Assembly: GCA_020736575.1 (NCBI GenBank)
Contig: JAGPYM010000027.1
Coordinates: forward strand, 186,001 to 250,000
Origin: Thelonectria olida
Lineage: Eukaryota; Ascomycota; Sordariomycetes; Hypocreales; Nectriaceae
DNA length: 64,000 nucleotides
Direction of reading: 5' to 3'
Below, one piece after another: positions 1-12,682 of this stretch. Position numbers and translations under genes: made by a program. Under the pieces are notes generated by a model. That model made no database searches. It was not told the DNA's origin and saw nothing but the letters and a program-made list of their open reading frames with translations. Position 1 is the first letter of the stretch; every line of letters begins with the position of its first letter.

Positions 1-3000
1 AGAGGAGCAACTTCCGCGAGAGGATAAAGGTCAGACACATAGACGAGCAAAGGGGAGAGAAGCAAGGACGACTCAGAGTGTCCAGGTCATGGTCATATGG
101 ATCATGGGCGCAAATCCTGGGCTGCATTATGGGTCATCGCTTATCCATGTCCCGCCTCCGTCGATGAACGATGAGGGGAGACTGAGGGGGGACGAACAGG
201 GCATGACAAGGCACGAGACCCAGACAAGAAACTCGATGAGCTGCATCATCTAACATCAAGACCATAATTACTCGAATAGCTTCAGTGTTGGTTCACAAGA
301 GCGCGTTAGACTGGGGGTGCAGTCCACTCTGAGACGAACCGGGAATACGGCATATTGAGGTGGGGAAGACCGCGTCATCTAAGCTGACGACGACAACGCA
401 CGGAAAAAGAAAATCAGGGTTATGAAAAGGGAGGAACTCCCAAAAAGAGCTCGGGATGCGGATGGTTCTTGGGCTTGGCTCAAAGAAGAATAAGCAAAAG
501 ACCATTGTGGCTTTGGTCTTCCAGGTTCGTGGTTGAAAGTGACTTCAAATATACATATGATCTGTAGTTATGTAGGTACGATGAAGACTGCACACAAACA
601 AACAGTGGACCGATTTAGATGCAAGCAATATGTCCTTGACGAGCAACAGAACATCGGTACACTGAAATCACAGGCTAAATGTCCAGCCGGGCGGGAGGGT
701 ATCAAATGCATACGACGTTCCTAGAGACGAATATCCACAAACGAATGGAGGAGGAAATTGCCTGATTACGCACACGCTGTGGAGGTGAAGCTGTTCAGAA
801 GCAAGGAATAGATATGACCCATTAAATAGGGAATAATCCCGCTTATTCGTAAAGGGGTCTCATCGAGGCAGAGGACAGAGATTTTGTTTGCGATAGAGTG
901 GTGCAACTGGCCCGGCGGTTCACATCCGACAAGTCGCGTCATGTGTTGAAGCAGAGTCGGCCACAGGTGGACACCGATATGAGTGCATGCAGCACATGCA
1001 AGAGATGGATGACGTCAGTGAGAACTGCTGGTCTGACAAGGTTAATAGATTAGATAGATTAGATCACAAGTATTGGTACGTATACAATTAGGTTGACGAA
1101 ATCAAGTTGACGACTGCGAGAACCATCTTGTCGAGGTGCTTCATGAGGTAGTTTGCCAACGAAACGACGTGATCACAACCCCATCCCAATATGAGCCTAG
1201 GCAATTTGACACTTATGTTTCCTTATCCAAAAGCAATTATCTTGATAATCTTCCGTAACTGCGTTGAGCCCGGATTTTGACTGCATAATAGGTAGGTAAG
1301 CTATGGCTCACGGTAATAGTAACGCTTCACGATGCTGGTGCGCCTCGAGACAAGCTGTTGTCTTTGTCAAAGTGGAACAACAAGCTCTGCGTATTAAAAT
1401 GCAATGAGAAAATCTTTTCCACTGTGCTAAAGCTAGGTATTAGACGTCTGCGATAATATTAGAAGGCCTTGTTTTGGATGGGAAGGTGATTTGCGTGTGC
1501 CTGTAGGGTGGCTTCGAATCATCACTCCACGGTAGGTCTGAACGTAACCCCTGATGTTGCCGGTAGGTCAACTTGAAATCTTAGGTATTATAAAGATAAG
1601 CTTTTTCCAGTTTTATTGAGCAGAGAATAGTCACAATAGGAGTTCTCAAGTGTTTTCTTTGCGCAGAACTCAGTTAAAACCTCTGCCACCAGTTGTCAAC
1701 ACCGATTTTGGTTCTTACAAAGCCTGACATTCCAGCAATGCACATGTAAGAAAGGCTTCATCTACGATAACTGGCAGTTTCAATAACAAGGCCAATGTGC
1801 TTTTTGTGATTATTGTTAGACTTGAAACTTGGGGACTGCAGAGTATCCAATGTTATGCAAGAAGATTTAGATACGATCAGAACCTGCAAGTCTATTCATG
1901 TGAAGACGTTCGCGGGTGGGACAGGTATGCGGCTGAAGAGAGGGATTGAATACATGGACGTGGTAATATATGATTACAGAGGAAGTAGTTATCACGTCTC
2001 AACTGCCTAAATTGAGAGTCCTAACTGCAGGTATGAAGCATCCAACTCTGGTTCCTGGTTTACGCCCCACACAGAATCTGCAGACGGTGTAACACGACGA
2101 GAGTGGATTCTTTGAATGAGGCCACGGCGAGACCCAGCAGTGGCCGGTTCGAGTATCAGTAGTAGTCTGCTATTGAAGTTGAGCAGCTGGGTCCGGATGC
2201 TACACCACTGCACTCATCCAGGTCTCCCATCACGGTCAGATAAATTGAAGGTGTAGAGAATCGCAAAGCTACTGAGTTATTGGACTTAGCCATGTGAAGA
2301 TCTTCTACGGGAGTGAACGCTGCAACCTGGAGATCCTCGTCGAACGCCGCTGGAAATGAGGCACGTGATAATTCCTCGAGGTTCTTCTTAGTCCATGTAT
2401 ACGCCAACCTCACGGTACCTCATGTAGAATCGATCAGAACAACTAGGCTTACATCTGTTCCAGGAATGCCAACCAGTTTCTGTCAAATATCCTACGAAAC
2501 TAGCAGATCGCGACCACAACGAAGCTTCTTCGGGTCCAGCGCGATATGAAAAGCCCTGGAGTTGTACAATACGACCCTCCCATGCAAGAGATTATCGCTC
2601 CCTACTCTAAATCATTATCAAGCATTATAAGGTATCAATCGGAGAAACTAGTCTACTCTATAGTTAGTACCCAACTTGAGGTACCTACCTGGGTTGCATC
2701 GCGATTGTGATAATGACTGCAAACTTCGAAATAGCCCAGGTAAGCTAAATCGGCAGGAACCTCGATTGAGTGTAGAACCATCTTTTTTCATTTTAAAGGT
2801 TCAAATTTGCTCAATATTCTCTTCTTGAGTTGGAAGGTTGCGATGATTGTACAAGGTCTGCCCTCGGTGGCACCCAGCAGTAAAACGACGCGCATTGTTA
2901 CTTGAAACTATTAATGCGGTCCAGTATAACTAATTTCATGTGAATTCGGTTCCCGGTATTGTGTAATTAATACGTTCCTGCAGTGATGCGGTGCGTGGAG

Positions 3001-3112
3001 TATGTGTGCTGAAGTGCGAACGACTATCACTGCATGCAACACATTCGTAGCTAGGAAGGGATGTGCTTTCTATGTGTGAAACGATAATTAAGGTACATGT
3101 ATTAATAAGTAT
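1..3112. other. gene-free stretch, left edge of window
   Basis: No reading frame here shows a recognisable family or a coherent exon chain; the longest open frames are under 90 codons and have no motif. The DNA is fairly AT-rich between about 1,000 and 3,100. A short TAGAT-type tandem repeat lies at 1045-1064. I see no tRNA and no transposase or reverse-transcriptase motif. It is probably spacer, perhaps with decayed sequence I cannot identify. Confidence 0.5.
1045..1064. repeat. short TAGAT microsatellite
   Basis: About four imperfect copies of a TAGAT/AGATT unit in tandem, inside non-coding DNA. No function can be assigned. Confidence 0.6.
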
Positions 3113-4547
3113 CTAAAACGGGGAATCCTGACTATGTGCAGGTCTCCCGCTAATCTGGTGCGTCTGGCCCAGAGACTTAAGCTCTATTGAATTCTCGTCG
3201 GTGTAGGTGCTTAGCCGTTCATGATGCACTCTCACTTCTTCGGTCTTCACAACGCCCTTTGCTCCATTCAAGCTCGTGGACTGCTTAGTTCCGCTACTGT
3301 CTGAATCTTGTAGAGCTTCTTGAGACTCCCGCCACCCTGCAGTAGACATAATGACGACAGAGGTGCGGCCATATTTCGAGTTGTTGCCGTAGCGCTTCGT
3401 TCTCCTCGTGTCCGAACCCAGAGCGGTGTTGGTTGTCCCGGTCTCGTGAGGGTTCGTCTGTGATCTATCTCTCATATAGCTTCTTTGGCTCGACTTGATC
3501 TTGTGGTATAGCATTCTCCTGTTTCATATTAGACATGCGCTCTCGGATAGAGAGAAAGACCAAAGAACGTACAGAATAGGGATAGACACGGCCATGATCG
3601 AGGCTGCGGGCTCCGTCAGGGTCCAAATTGTGAGATCAACGCGATCGTAAGTGAAATCTGTACTGGTCATATGGACTACCAGCACTGCTTTCACGATACC
3701 AGTGATTCCAGCACTAAATGGACGTTAGCTAACTCGGTACAAGGGTACTATGAAAGATGTCTGACATGGCACCCAAACTCATCGCTACGGCGACTCCAAG
3801 TCTCTCACGGCGCCGCATTGACATTCCCATGATGATCGGCCAGGGAAGGAATGCTAACACGAAATCGAGAATCGCGGAGTAGTCTGTTCGAAGCTGTTAG
3901 TCTTGCGATCTACCGTCTGCACTTTATCAATCTTACAGGCAGCAAACAGTTGGAACTTGAGGAGCTTCGACTTATCCCAGCATGTCCCAGGCACTTTGCT
4001 GTCCCAGACCTTTTTCAACGGAGTGCACTTGGCGAATCCGAAAATCCACACCAAGTTCATCGATATGTTGATGGTCACAATGACAAAGACGAGAAAGTAT
4101 TTCATCCATTTGTTCGTGGAGATCCGATGCAGCGTGATGGCAAAGGACGACTTGCTAGTTGTTGTTGCGATGATACCGAATGCTGCGACGAGAATCGTGT
4201 TGAGGTTGATGGTCTTAATATTGTCGTCACTGATTGTCCATTTGTGGCGACCAAAGCCAAGAGAAACGATGTAGGTATTGATCGACACGGCGATGGTCAA
4301 AGCTACCTAGAGAGCAAGAGTCGTTGGTTAGGGAAAGTAGTGACAACGACAACGATTCGGCCCAACGTACCCAAGAAGTAATCAGTAAGTGGTCATCCCA
4401 CCACAGACCTCTGCCCCGCCATAGTTTGCAGTATACACGCAAGAATAGCAATATAGCACTTGCAGCCGTCAGTGACCAGCAGGAGGCAAGAAGACGAGTG
4501 CTTCTATCGTCAACCATTGTAAAACTCGATGCACGCACCGAGTGCAA
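3113..4547 (-). CDS. SAT4/PTH11-like seven-helix membrane protein (fungal rhodopsin domain)
   Basis: Five exons give a 403-residue protein: 4371-4547, 3937-4306, 3766-3883, 3573-3713 and 3113-3518. The introns are 52-64 nt and all phases close. The sequence carries the family hallmarks: an N-terminal helix followed by LWWDDHLL, a helix with TTTSKSSFAITL, the cysteine-bearing loop before a TCWD motif, YSAILDFVLAFLPWPII, then GAIAGITGIVKAV and LTEPAASIMAVSIPIL. The C-terminal tail of about 130 residues is polar and Ser/Thr-rich, as in PTH11-like receptors of Sordariomycetes. Such proteins sit in the plasma membrane and are thought to sense surface or chemical cues; the ligand is unknown. A second ATG ten codons downstream is an equally possible start. 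It stands alone in AT-rich DNA, with no close neighbour to suggest a ligand. Confidence 0.85.
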
Positions 4548-6430
4548 AAGAAGGGCTGGTGATGCAGAGAGAACAGCTCGGGAGCGCGGAGCGGATACGA
4601 CTAAGTGACATTACAACCCCCGGAAACGGTGGACACATCCCGGCATCCTGCCCCTCTCTCTATATATACCGCGGCACTTGATGATTCCTTCAATGTGTGT
4701 CCGTAACAAGGGGTTACCACTTGGGCGGTCACACCATGAACATCAGATTGTGGTAATGATCGGCATTGACGGCCGGCAGCCGACTGCATACTACGTGAAC
4801 GGGGGACTATTAGTTAGCTACCTAGACCAGGTAACTAATATATCGTTGCATAAACGCATCGATTCCGCAATGGTGCTCGCTTAGGTGTTGCACACTAAAT
4901 AGCTCCACGGAGATCAGTCCGGAACCTCCCAACGGATCATTAATAACACCCGAATTTCCGCCCCGGTTGGCACTCCTGAGCCCTGGTTGTTCTGTACGCG
5001 GGTAGCAGTAGCTCGTATCCCCATAAAGTAGTGATTGAATTCTAGAAAGGTCTCCGACATCGTGATGAACTGAGGGCGCTCACGATCAGCATCCACGGGA
5101 GATGAGCGACATCATGACTCGTGCCCCATACATACATGCTTTCCGCTAATCGTATCAAGGGGCCAACTAACCAACAACTACATCCTTCGTCGGCTATCTC
5201 CTGCTTGGACCAAGTGTTGAAACGCACCAGAAGGCTGCTTGCTCCCTCAACCGACCTTTTGCCGCCCCAGGATCCCCCCTGACATGAATCGTAGCGCCAA
5301 CCACGTGTGCATTAGATCATCTTTCACCATCAGGAGATGCAACATTCGTTCCGACAATGCGGACGAACTGCCGTCTCATTCGGAATGGATCTGCAAAACA
5401 GGCCACCTGGAAAAAGCAAGGTTCGTTCCTCGACTTGGCCGACGCTCTGCCTCGACTCAGCTGATGGTGGAGAAATATCGAGTCGATGGTGGAGAATTAG
5501 CAACGACTAACAAACCTGGGAGCTAGAGACGATGCCCATGGCAGAAACCAGGCATGGAATTTGGGCGGATGGTTCTTTGGAGGGATACCTGAATGACGGC
5601 GAATACCATGGATAATATTAACATGTCCAGTTCCTGGTTGCGTCCATCGTCAACGTTGCGCTCGGAGTCTGGCAGAAGACGGATGGAAGTTAGAACAGGG
5701 GACCCGAAACCCTTGGAAACTCAAAATAGTTACTATAAATCACGCAAAAAATGCGGAACTCTTGATCAACACAGCAACTCTTGGCCGAGTTGGGGTGGGC
5801 TGGCCATCTCCGAGCCCCAATGCTAACCAAAGCTGGGAACGAGTATCCGAGCCGAACAGCGGCAACCAACATCCGTTCCGTGCCGACGAGGCAAACAACA
5901 CGACGATATATGCAGGGTTGCTCCTGTGAAGTCGCCAGGGCGTGCATGGTAACTGTTCGGGTCTATAGCCACTCGAAGGCCCGAGATTTAATATTCATCC
6001 CAATGCTGTATCCGTAGGCCGCTCGAGACTACATAGTAACATAGTCCACCTCATGACTGAAAGCGAGTAATTGGTGAATCATGTGGGGGAGCTGAAAAGT
6101 GCACTCCACACGTGGCCTTGGGATGGCCAGATCGATCTGGTAGTGATCGACTAGGATGATGGGAGGATGGGCATTGAGGTCGGTGATTACTATTCCGAAT
6201 TGAACCATGAGCAACGGTAGGGTCGCAGCCCGATTTTACGGGCAGTGCACGGCGTACTCCGTTTTCTACTAGGTGGTTACGACGAGCAATTTCTGAACTT
6301 CTGTTCAGCTTTCTTAAAAAGCTGCATATGGGATCGTCACAAGCGTCGAGGCCATCACCAATCCGATCATCCCCTCCTTCCTTTCGAGCCTACACGTGAG
6401 AGCAATATCTTTTAATTGGATACGCCCGAG
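4548..6430. other. intergenic region between SAT4-like gene and carboxylesterase
   Basis: It holds the divergent 5' flanks of two genes. No open frame over 95 codons and no protein motif was seen. The last 100 bases before 6431 are pyrimidine-rich, consistent with a fungal core promoter. Confidence 0.5.
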
Positions 6431-8174
6431 ATGCCTTCACACATCCTCAAGCTTGTATTGACGACTCTGTCGAGTTTGTCCCTGTCAGAAGCCTCCAACC
6501 GCCACTGGAGGCACGACACCACCCCATCGGTACATCTTTCCAATGGAACATATGTAGGCTTGCACAACGAGCAATACAATCAGGACTTGTTCCTTGGTAT
6601 TCCTTATGCGAAGCCTCCCACCGGTTCTCGACGCTTCGCGGCACCTCAGCCACTTACAGAATCATTCGATGAGCCTCGATCCGCTACTGAATATGGCTGG
6701 ATGTGTATCGGCTACGGCTCAGACACTGCCAACCTAGGAAACCCCGTTTCCGAGGACTGCTTGACCATCAATGTTGTTCGCCCAGCAGGCACGTCGGAAG
6801 ATGATGATTTCCCAGTCGGCGTCTGGGTACATGGCGGCGTAAGTTTTCCAGCATAGAAGACGTGGGAGCACACTGCTGACTTTCATCTGACAGAGCTATG
6901 TGAACGGTGGCTCACGCGATCCGAGATACAATCTCAGTTACATTGTCGAACAATCCGTAAAGGAGAACAAACCCATCGTGGCTGCCTCCATCAACTACCG
7001 CGTCTCGTACTGGGGCTTCATGTTCAGCCAGGAAATGCAGGATGCTGGAGCTGGCAACATTGGCCTCAGGGACCAACGGATGGCATTGCGATGGATCCAG
7101 GATAACATCGCTGCTTTTGGCGGAAGCCCGGAAAAGGTGACAATCTGGGGAGAGTCTGCCGGTGCTCGATCCCTCGGAATGCAGCTCGTCGCGTACGATG
7201 GAAACTCGGATGGCTTGTTCCGCAGCGCTATTCTCGAAAGCGGCAGCTCGGTTGCCAAGTTTGTCGGTGCATCTGCATGGCAGTCATACTTTGATGCTCT
7301 ACTTGCGAAGACGGGATGCGACACGGCCACAGACAAGCTCGACTGCCTCCGAGAGCTTCCCTGGCAGACCCTTAACAAGATCTGGAACGGCACCAACCCA
7401 TTGAGCGTCTCATCACCCACGCTCAGCGCTGTCGTTGATGGAGACTTCATGACAGGACAGGGATCCAGGCTTCTGAAGGACGGCAAATTCGCCCGCGTTC
7501 CCCTCTTGATCGGCAACAACTTCGATGAGGGCACAGGTTACGCCAAGACCGGCATCAACACCACTGCTCAATTTCAGTCCTACCTCAGCAGCATCGGCAT
7601 GGACAGCAACCAGGTTTCCAACCTCACGACCCTGTACCCTGATAACCCTTCGGTCGGCATTCCTTCATCGTATGTCGGACGACCTCCCGCCTACCCATGG
7701 GGCCTCCAGTACAAGCGAGTGTCGGCCTTCGCAGGAGACTATCAACAACACGCTGGCCGAAGACTCATGGCCAAGTCGTTTGCCGGCGCTGGTCTACCCG
7801 TCTACTCCTACTTGTGGAACGTTTATGTCAACGGCATCGCGAACATCTACGGAGCTACCCATTTCCAAGAAGTTGCCTTTGTTTTCGACAACACCGAGGG
7901 CGTTGGGTACTCTGCCAATCCCTTCGAGGGCAAGCCTGCCACATTCATTCAACTGGCGGATTTGATGAGCAAAATGTGGGTGGCTTTCATTCACGACACC
8001 AACCCCAACTTGAGCTCCGGCCCTTGCAGTAAGGGTGCCGTCTGGCCGCAGTACAAGCTCTCGCAGCCTAACAACCTCGTCTTCGACGTCAACCGCACCA
8101 ATTTGCGATACATCGCGAAAGACAATGTCAGAACAACAGAGATGTCGTATCTTTTGTCGAACGTGTTCGCTTAA
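6431..8174 (+). CDS. secreted type-B carboxylesterase/lipase
   Basis: Two exons (6431-6838 and 6894-8174, 55-nt intron) encode 562 residues, the usual length for fungal type-B carboxylesterases. The start at 6431 opens a short hydrophobic signal peptide. Visible family marks are the EDCLTINV signature, the HGGS oxyanion-hole motif spanning the splice junction, and the nucleophile elbow GESAGA. The catalytic Glu sits in NNFDEG and the catalytic His in GATHFQEVAFVF, so the Ser-Glu-His triad is complete. The enzyme should hydrolyse carboxylic esters outside the cell; substrate specificity (lipid, plant phenolic ester or xenobiotic) cannot be read from sequence. Several NxS/T sites suggest N-glycosylation. 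It is the only secreted esterase in the window and lies upstream of an SDR on the same strand, separated by 1.5 kb, so no operon-like link is implied. Confidence 0.9.
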
Positions 8175-9699
8175 TGTCAAAAAAAATTGATACAAAAAAT
8201 GATTTAGACTAGGTTCAACTTCTTGCTTCGATTCTCACCCCCTTTTTTTCCTCCGCTAGACTTATAGAACTCTTTCGTTACGCGTTTTAATAAACACCTT
8301 ACTAGTCTAAATACATCTATTGTTACTCATGATCTCGTGTGCGTTTGTGAAGGAAACCAAATTCAACAGAGCTTGACCGTGTACATGACGGAAAGTCGTC
8401 CCGTCGCCTGTTTGTATGAATCAACCCAGAGCCAACGCGTATCAAACACTGGTACGAGAATAGTTAAGTCATGGCCTCTAAGAGTACCTAGCTAATACCG
8501 GCGAGTCTAGTTGGTATAAGGCCGTAGTCTACCCGTATCATCGCGAAATGAAAATTAGCTTCACTCTCCTGAACAGCTATTACACAAACGACGATTTCAC
8601 CCACATTCCTTACCGCCTCGAATGATCCACACATAGCCTCAGTTCTAGAACTTGAATCTTATAATGCCTGAATTACGCGTACCCAGGGCGGAGGGACGTG
8701 CCCTTCCGGGGTCGAATTGCGTGGTTAGATGAGTGCCTGTTGGTCGTCGTCTGGCTAAGGCTACATGGAATAATTAGGCGAAGGCTACAAAAAGGACCGA
8801 GCCCGGCGCAGGGAACAGGGCGTTGACCAGGACCTCGATAGCCAGGTACCATATATTTCACTTCGCCACGTTCCGATGGTCCCAGATCAGGCGATCATGA
8901 TTCCGTAATTGAGAAAACTTCTTCATTGTCAGTCCCCGCTCTTACGGCCGCCATGTCCTCAAACCCACCGCGAGGGGGGTGTTGCGAGGTTGAGGGGCTG
9001 AAGGGCTGAGATAAAGTATTGCTGCACGGCCAGCAGAGTGAAACAAAATAGATGAAAAACCTACCTACTCCAGAGATCAGCACTATTGTAGTGACATCGT
9101 TCACTCGCGTGGAGACCAGTTCAACAGGAAACCAACGCTCATTAGTTCAATGCGTATCAAACACAACTTCGCCGCATTTTGGTTGTCTTGGCCATCACAA
9201 GAACCTAGACTAGACAGCTACCCTATACAGTCTGCCCAAACGTTGATCTTGTAGATAAGGATGCACCTGTGATGATAAGGGTGTTTCCAGTGACAATGGG
9301 GACCTTCATCCCGATCATCAGAATCGAATAGACCCAAGATGTCTTTGAGGGCGCCTTGCCACACGATCTGGAGGGCTCGGCGTCATCGTTAGTTGGCTAA
9401 TGCATGCTTTCGCCTTAATTCCGTTAATTCCAGGTGGAATGCGCAAGCCACAAAGCCAAAGACGTTACCCCATTCTCGTGTGAAATGCGGAGTCCAAGAT
9501 TTAGCTTGCGGAGTTGTTTGTTTTTCCGCACCTTGTCGTGCAGTCAGGTCGCAATGCTAGGAGCAGATGAACAGTATATGATGCACTTTGCTCCTCCAAC
9601 GAAAAGGGTCTCTTGATACGCACCCAAGGACGACCTGAGGCCATCTGCCGACAACTTTTGTACACTAACAGAGACTCGCATCGCCCTAGGAGAAGAAAC
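8175..9699. other. intergenic region before SDR
   Basis: It contains the 3' flank of the carboxylesterase and the promoter of the SDR. No coding frame with a motif is present. The frame containing the SDR extends upstream of 9700, but that part has no family similarity. Confidence 0.5.
8289..8294 (+). terminator. candidate poly(A) signal of the carboxylesterase
   Basis: An AATAAA hexamer lies about 115 bases after the carboxylesterase stop, in T-rich DNA. Fungal polyadenylation signals are loose, so this is only a candidate. Confidence 0.35.
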
Positions 9700-10554
9700 A
9701 TGGCCACGAGAGCTCTGGTAGTGGGAGGAACAGGGGGCATCGGCTACGCCATCGCCTGCCGTATCGCTGCCGACTCTGCACCCTCCACCGTCATTATCAG
9801 CGGTCGCACGAAGCCAAAGGATGTTCCTCACTCCAACATCGAGTTTCGCCCGCTGGATGCATCATCCATGCGCTCAATCAAGCAGTATACAGATGCGTAC
9901 AAGTCGACCGACGGACAAGCCCTGGACCTCCTCGTTCTCACCCAGGGCATCCTGACAACAGCAGGACGAACAGAGACTCCCGAAGGAATCGACCGCAAGA
10001 TGGCCCTTCACTACTACGGCAGGCAACTTCTGGTTCGTGAGCTGGCTCCAATATTGAAACCCGATGCGAAGGTCCTCCTTGTGCTAGATGGCGCGCGTGG
10101 AAATCCTTCCTCGCTTAACTGGGAAGACCTCGACCTCAAGACCAACTACAGTCTTGCCAACGCGGGCAACCACTGCATCTCAATGACTGATGGCATAATT
10201 CAGTCATATGCCATGCAGCAAAAGGCCCAGAATACTAGCAAACGACATTTCGTACATGCCTTCCCGGGCATTGTCAACACAGGCCTCTTTGAAGGGCTCC
10301 CGTGGTATTTGCGGGGTGGTTCGCGGGCTCTTGGTCGCATGATTGGCGTGTCGCCAGACACTTGTGCTGAAAACCTGCTCAGAGGCACGCACGAGGTTAC
10401 GGTTGCAGGAGAAAAGGAGGATAGGTTTTGGAGCTGTATTGACGCAAAAGGTCACCTGGTGTCCAAACCTAGTTGGACTGAGGAGCAGATAAAGACTGTT
10501 ACCGATCACACGTGGAAGATTGTCGATGATGCTATTGGTACCGCTTCTCAGTAG
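9700..10554 (+). CDS. atypical short-chain dehydrogenase/reductase (SDR)
   Basis: A single exon encodes 284 residues, a normal SDR length. The N-terminus has the Rossmann nucleotide-binding loop GGTGGIGYAIACRIA after a beta strand, then SGRTKP after the second strand, and a conserved-looking DAS that would contact the adenine ring. The usual NNAG becomes LTQG, and the YxxxK catalytic pair is not evident: the equivalent stretch reads NYSLANAGNHCISMTD, with Asn where Lys is expected. A PGIVNTGL segment matches the post-catalytic PG motif. This pattern fits a group of fungal atypical SDRs, so the missing lysine may be a family trait, not decay. I infer NAD(P)-dependent redox activity or a non-catalytic role; the substrate is unknown. 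The ATG at 9700 is chosen because it directly precedes the first Rossmann strand. Confidence 0.8.
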   Translation: MATRALVVGGTGGIGYAIACRIAADSAPSTVIISGRTKPKDVPHSNIEFRPLDASSMRSIKQYTDAYKSTDGQALDLLVLTQGILTTAGRTETPEGIDRKMALHYYGRQLLVRELAPILKPDAKVLLVLDGARGNPSSLNWEDLDLKTNYSLANAGNHCISMTDGIIQSYAMQQKAQNTSKRHFVHAFPGIVNTGLFEGLPWYLRGGSRALGRMIGVSPDTCAENLLRGTHEVTVAGEKEDRFWSCIDAKGHLVSKPSWTEEQIKTVTDHTWKIVDDAIGTASQ

Positions 10555-11097
10555 GAATCTAGTCCTTCTTGTATGTATTATATTTATGAAATCTCTGTTC
10601 ATTTATCCAAACCGTCCATCAACAGTCATCAGGCATCATTCTGTCCACAATATCCATAAGCCAGCTACCACAACGGGCGAATGCGAGTTATATGGCGTAC
10701 CTGACGTGTAAAACAGCCAAGAACCTATGTGTACCCTTGGGTCACCTTCCCTAATAGATGCAATATGTTTTTATAGGATATCCAGAGTCTCTATTCTCTT
10801 GTGCTGGGCTGCGATGATCTCTGAGAGGATGGCAGTTTGATGCGGTCACCTTCTGACTCGGCTTCACTGACTCATCTACTTTGCCTCGACTCCATACCAT
10901 CCCATGTTCATGGGGAGTCCATCGGCTCAACCATGATTAACGGTCTCGTGCCTCGGCTTTCTGGGTATTCTTCCTGATGATAAGTCGCTCAGCGGCATTC
11001 GTGTACTTTGCACTCCCAGCTTATTCTCCTATCCCACCCGACTTTTCGTTCCCGCTTCCAACTACAACACCTCCAAGCAAGACATCAGACAATCACC
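10555..11097. other. intergenic region between SDR and enoyl-CoA isomerase
   Basis: Short spacer with the SDR 3' flank and a pyrimidine-rich promoter segment before 11098. No gene is seen. Confidence 0.5.
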
Positions 11098-12041
11098 ATG
11101 GCAAAACCACCGCCTCGGATGGCTGGGTTTTCTGTTCACCTGGAGGGCCCAGTTGCCATTCTTGCGTATGACCGACCACAATCTGGAAATTCCCTCCACT
11201 TTACCGTGTTGCAGGTATCATTCTCCAATCTTCTTTATCGCATCTGGTTTTCAATCAACTTATTAACAAGGTCATATTTAGGGGCTGCTAGATGCAATGA
11301 AATGGGCCTCGGAAACCCCCGCTGTCCGAGTCATTGTCCAAACAGGAACCGGGAGATTCTTCACCACAGGTAAGACCATGACACCACTATTAAGCCTAGT
11401 TGTTCTATATGCTCATACTATTAGGAATGGACCTGGACGACGGGAGCGATGCTGTCGATAATGACAAAATTATCCAAATCTTCCGAGAGATCAATGAGAC
11501 TCTGATTACATGTAAGAAGGTCCTGATTGCGGCCGTCAATGGGCCAGCCGTCGGGTACGGCACAACCAGCCTCGGTCTCTACGACCTCGTATACTCAGTC
11601 GAGGGAGCTTACTTCTTTACCCCTTTCGGTAAATTGGCCAGCTGCCCAGAGGGTTGCTCCAGCATTACGTTTCCCTCCATCATGGGACATCAGAAAGCGA
11701 TGGCGCTGCTGCTCGCTGGTGAGCGCATGTCAGCACAGGAGCTGTGTGATGCTGGCCTCATTACCAAAATCATTCCAGCCAGCACAAATGAGGCATTCAT
11801 GTCTAGTGTTCTAGAGGTTGCAAAGAGGATTGCAGATTACCCCCCCGTCGCATTGACTGCGTCCAAGTCATTGATCCAGGAAAACAGGATGGAGGAGCTG
11901 TTGAGGGCTAACATCAAAGAATGTGAAGGCCTACGGGTCAGACTAAGTCACCAAGAAATGAAAATGGCTCAGGTTGCATTCGCAAAAGAGCAGGAACGGA
12001 AAAAGCAAATCAAACAGGATACCCGCAACAGCAAATTGTAG
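11098..12041 (+). CDS. peroxisomal enoyl-CoA hydratase/isomerase (delta3,delta2-enoyl-CoA isomerase type)
   Basis: Three exons (11098-11214, 11282-11369, 11425-12041) give 273 residues. The protein is a crotonase-fold enzyme: the acyl-CoA oxyanion-hole stretch NGPAVGYGTT is followed by TPFGKLASCPEGCSS, where the Glu after Pro matches the catalytic Glu of yeast Eci1-type isomerases. The last three residues are SKL, a canonical type 1 peroxisomal targeting signal, so import into peroxisomes is expected. The reaction would be moving a cis/trans-3 double bond to trans-2 so that unsaturated fatty acyl-CoAs can continue through beta-oxidation. A hydratase acting on another CoA ester is the main alternative. 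The basic, helical C-terminus before SKL is normal for peroxisomal members. Splice junctions restore the reading frame exactly (RFFTTGMDLDDG across intron 2). Confidence 0.88.
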
Positions 12042-12682
12042 GAGCCATCATGTATGTAAAGCAGACTGACATTTCATTTCCATAGATAGTTACTTACATG
12101 CTTAGGGCCCTATTCTAGACTCGAAGGGGAGCCGTCACGGCAATGCTTCCACGAGAGGAGAGCAGCTGGCCATTGCTCCCCGTCAGTTCGAATCATCTGC
12201 CAAGCTCGATAGTGCTCACTAGTTGAGCCACAACGGAGCGAGGCCCTCAGCTAACCTCCAGCAACCAATTTAGCTTATCCACACGGTGACTCAGAAATGA
12301 ATTTGATTCTCAGTCAACATTGTTCTCCCTCCTGGTCTTAGAGCATCGGTTGAGTAGAGCTATTCAGCTGAAAGTGAGGCTTGAGAAGAGGTACGGTGAC
12401 GGAAGTGTAAATTGGTGCAAAGCGCGCATTAATAATTAGTTCGACAAAGCGCTACTCACAAGGGAGAAATGATACTAACTGGAACAAATGCGCCTCGAGG
12501 GCAGTCTCGAGCTGTCTAAGTCTTCAAGCCACTTGGGCAGACTCCAGAGTAACCGAATGTTCAGCTTGCTGGTCACCTGGTTAGTCCTGTTTATTAGTAA
12601 TGTTTAATCCAGAATTCCAAGGGATAAGTTTGTTCTTCGTTTCCTTGTTGCTCGCGAATCCAGTTCGATCCAGAAACGCGCC
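12042..12682. other. intergenic region upstream of gene fragment
   Basis: AT-moderate spacer without a recognisable gene or RNA. Confidence 0.5.
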
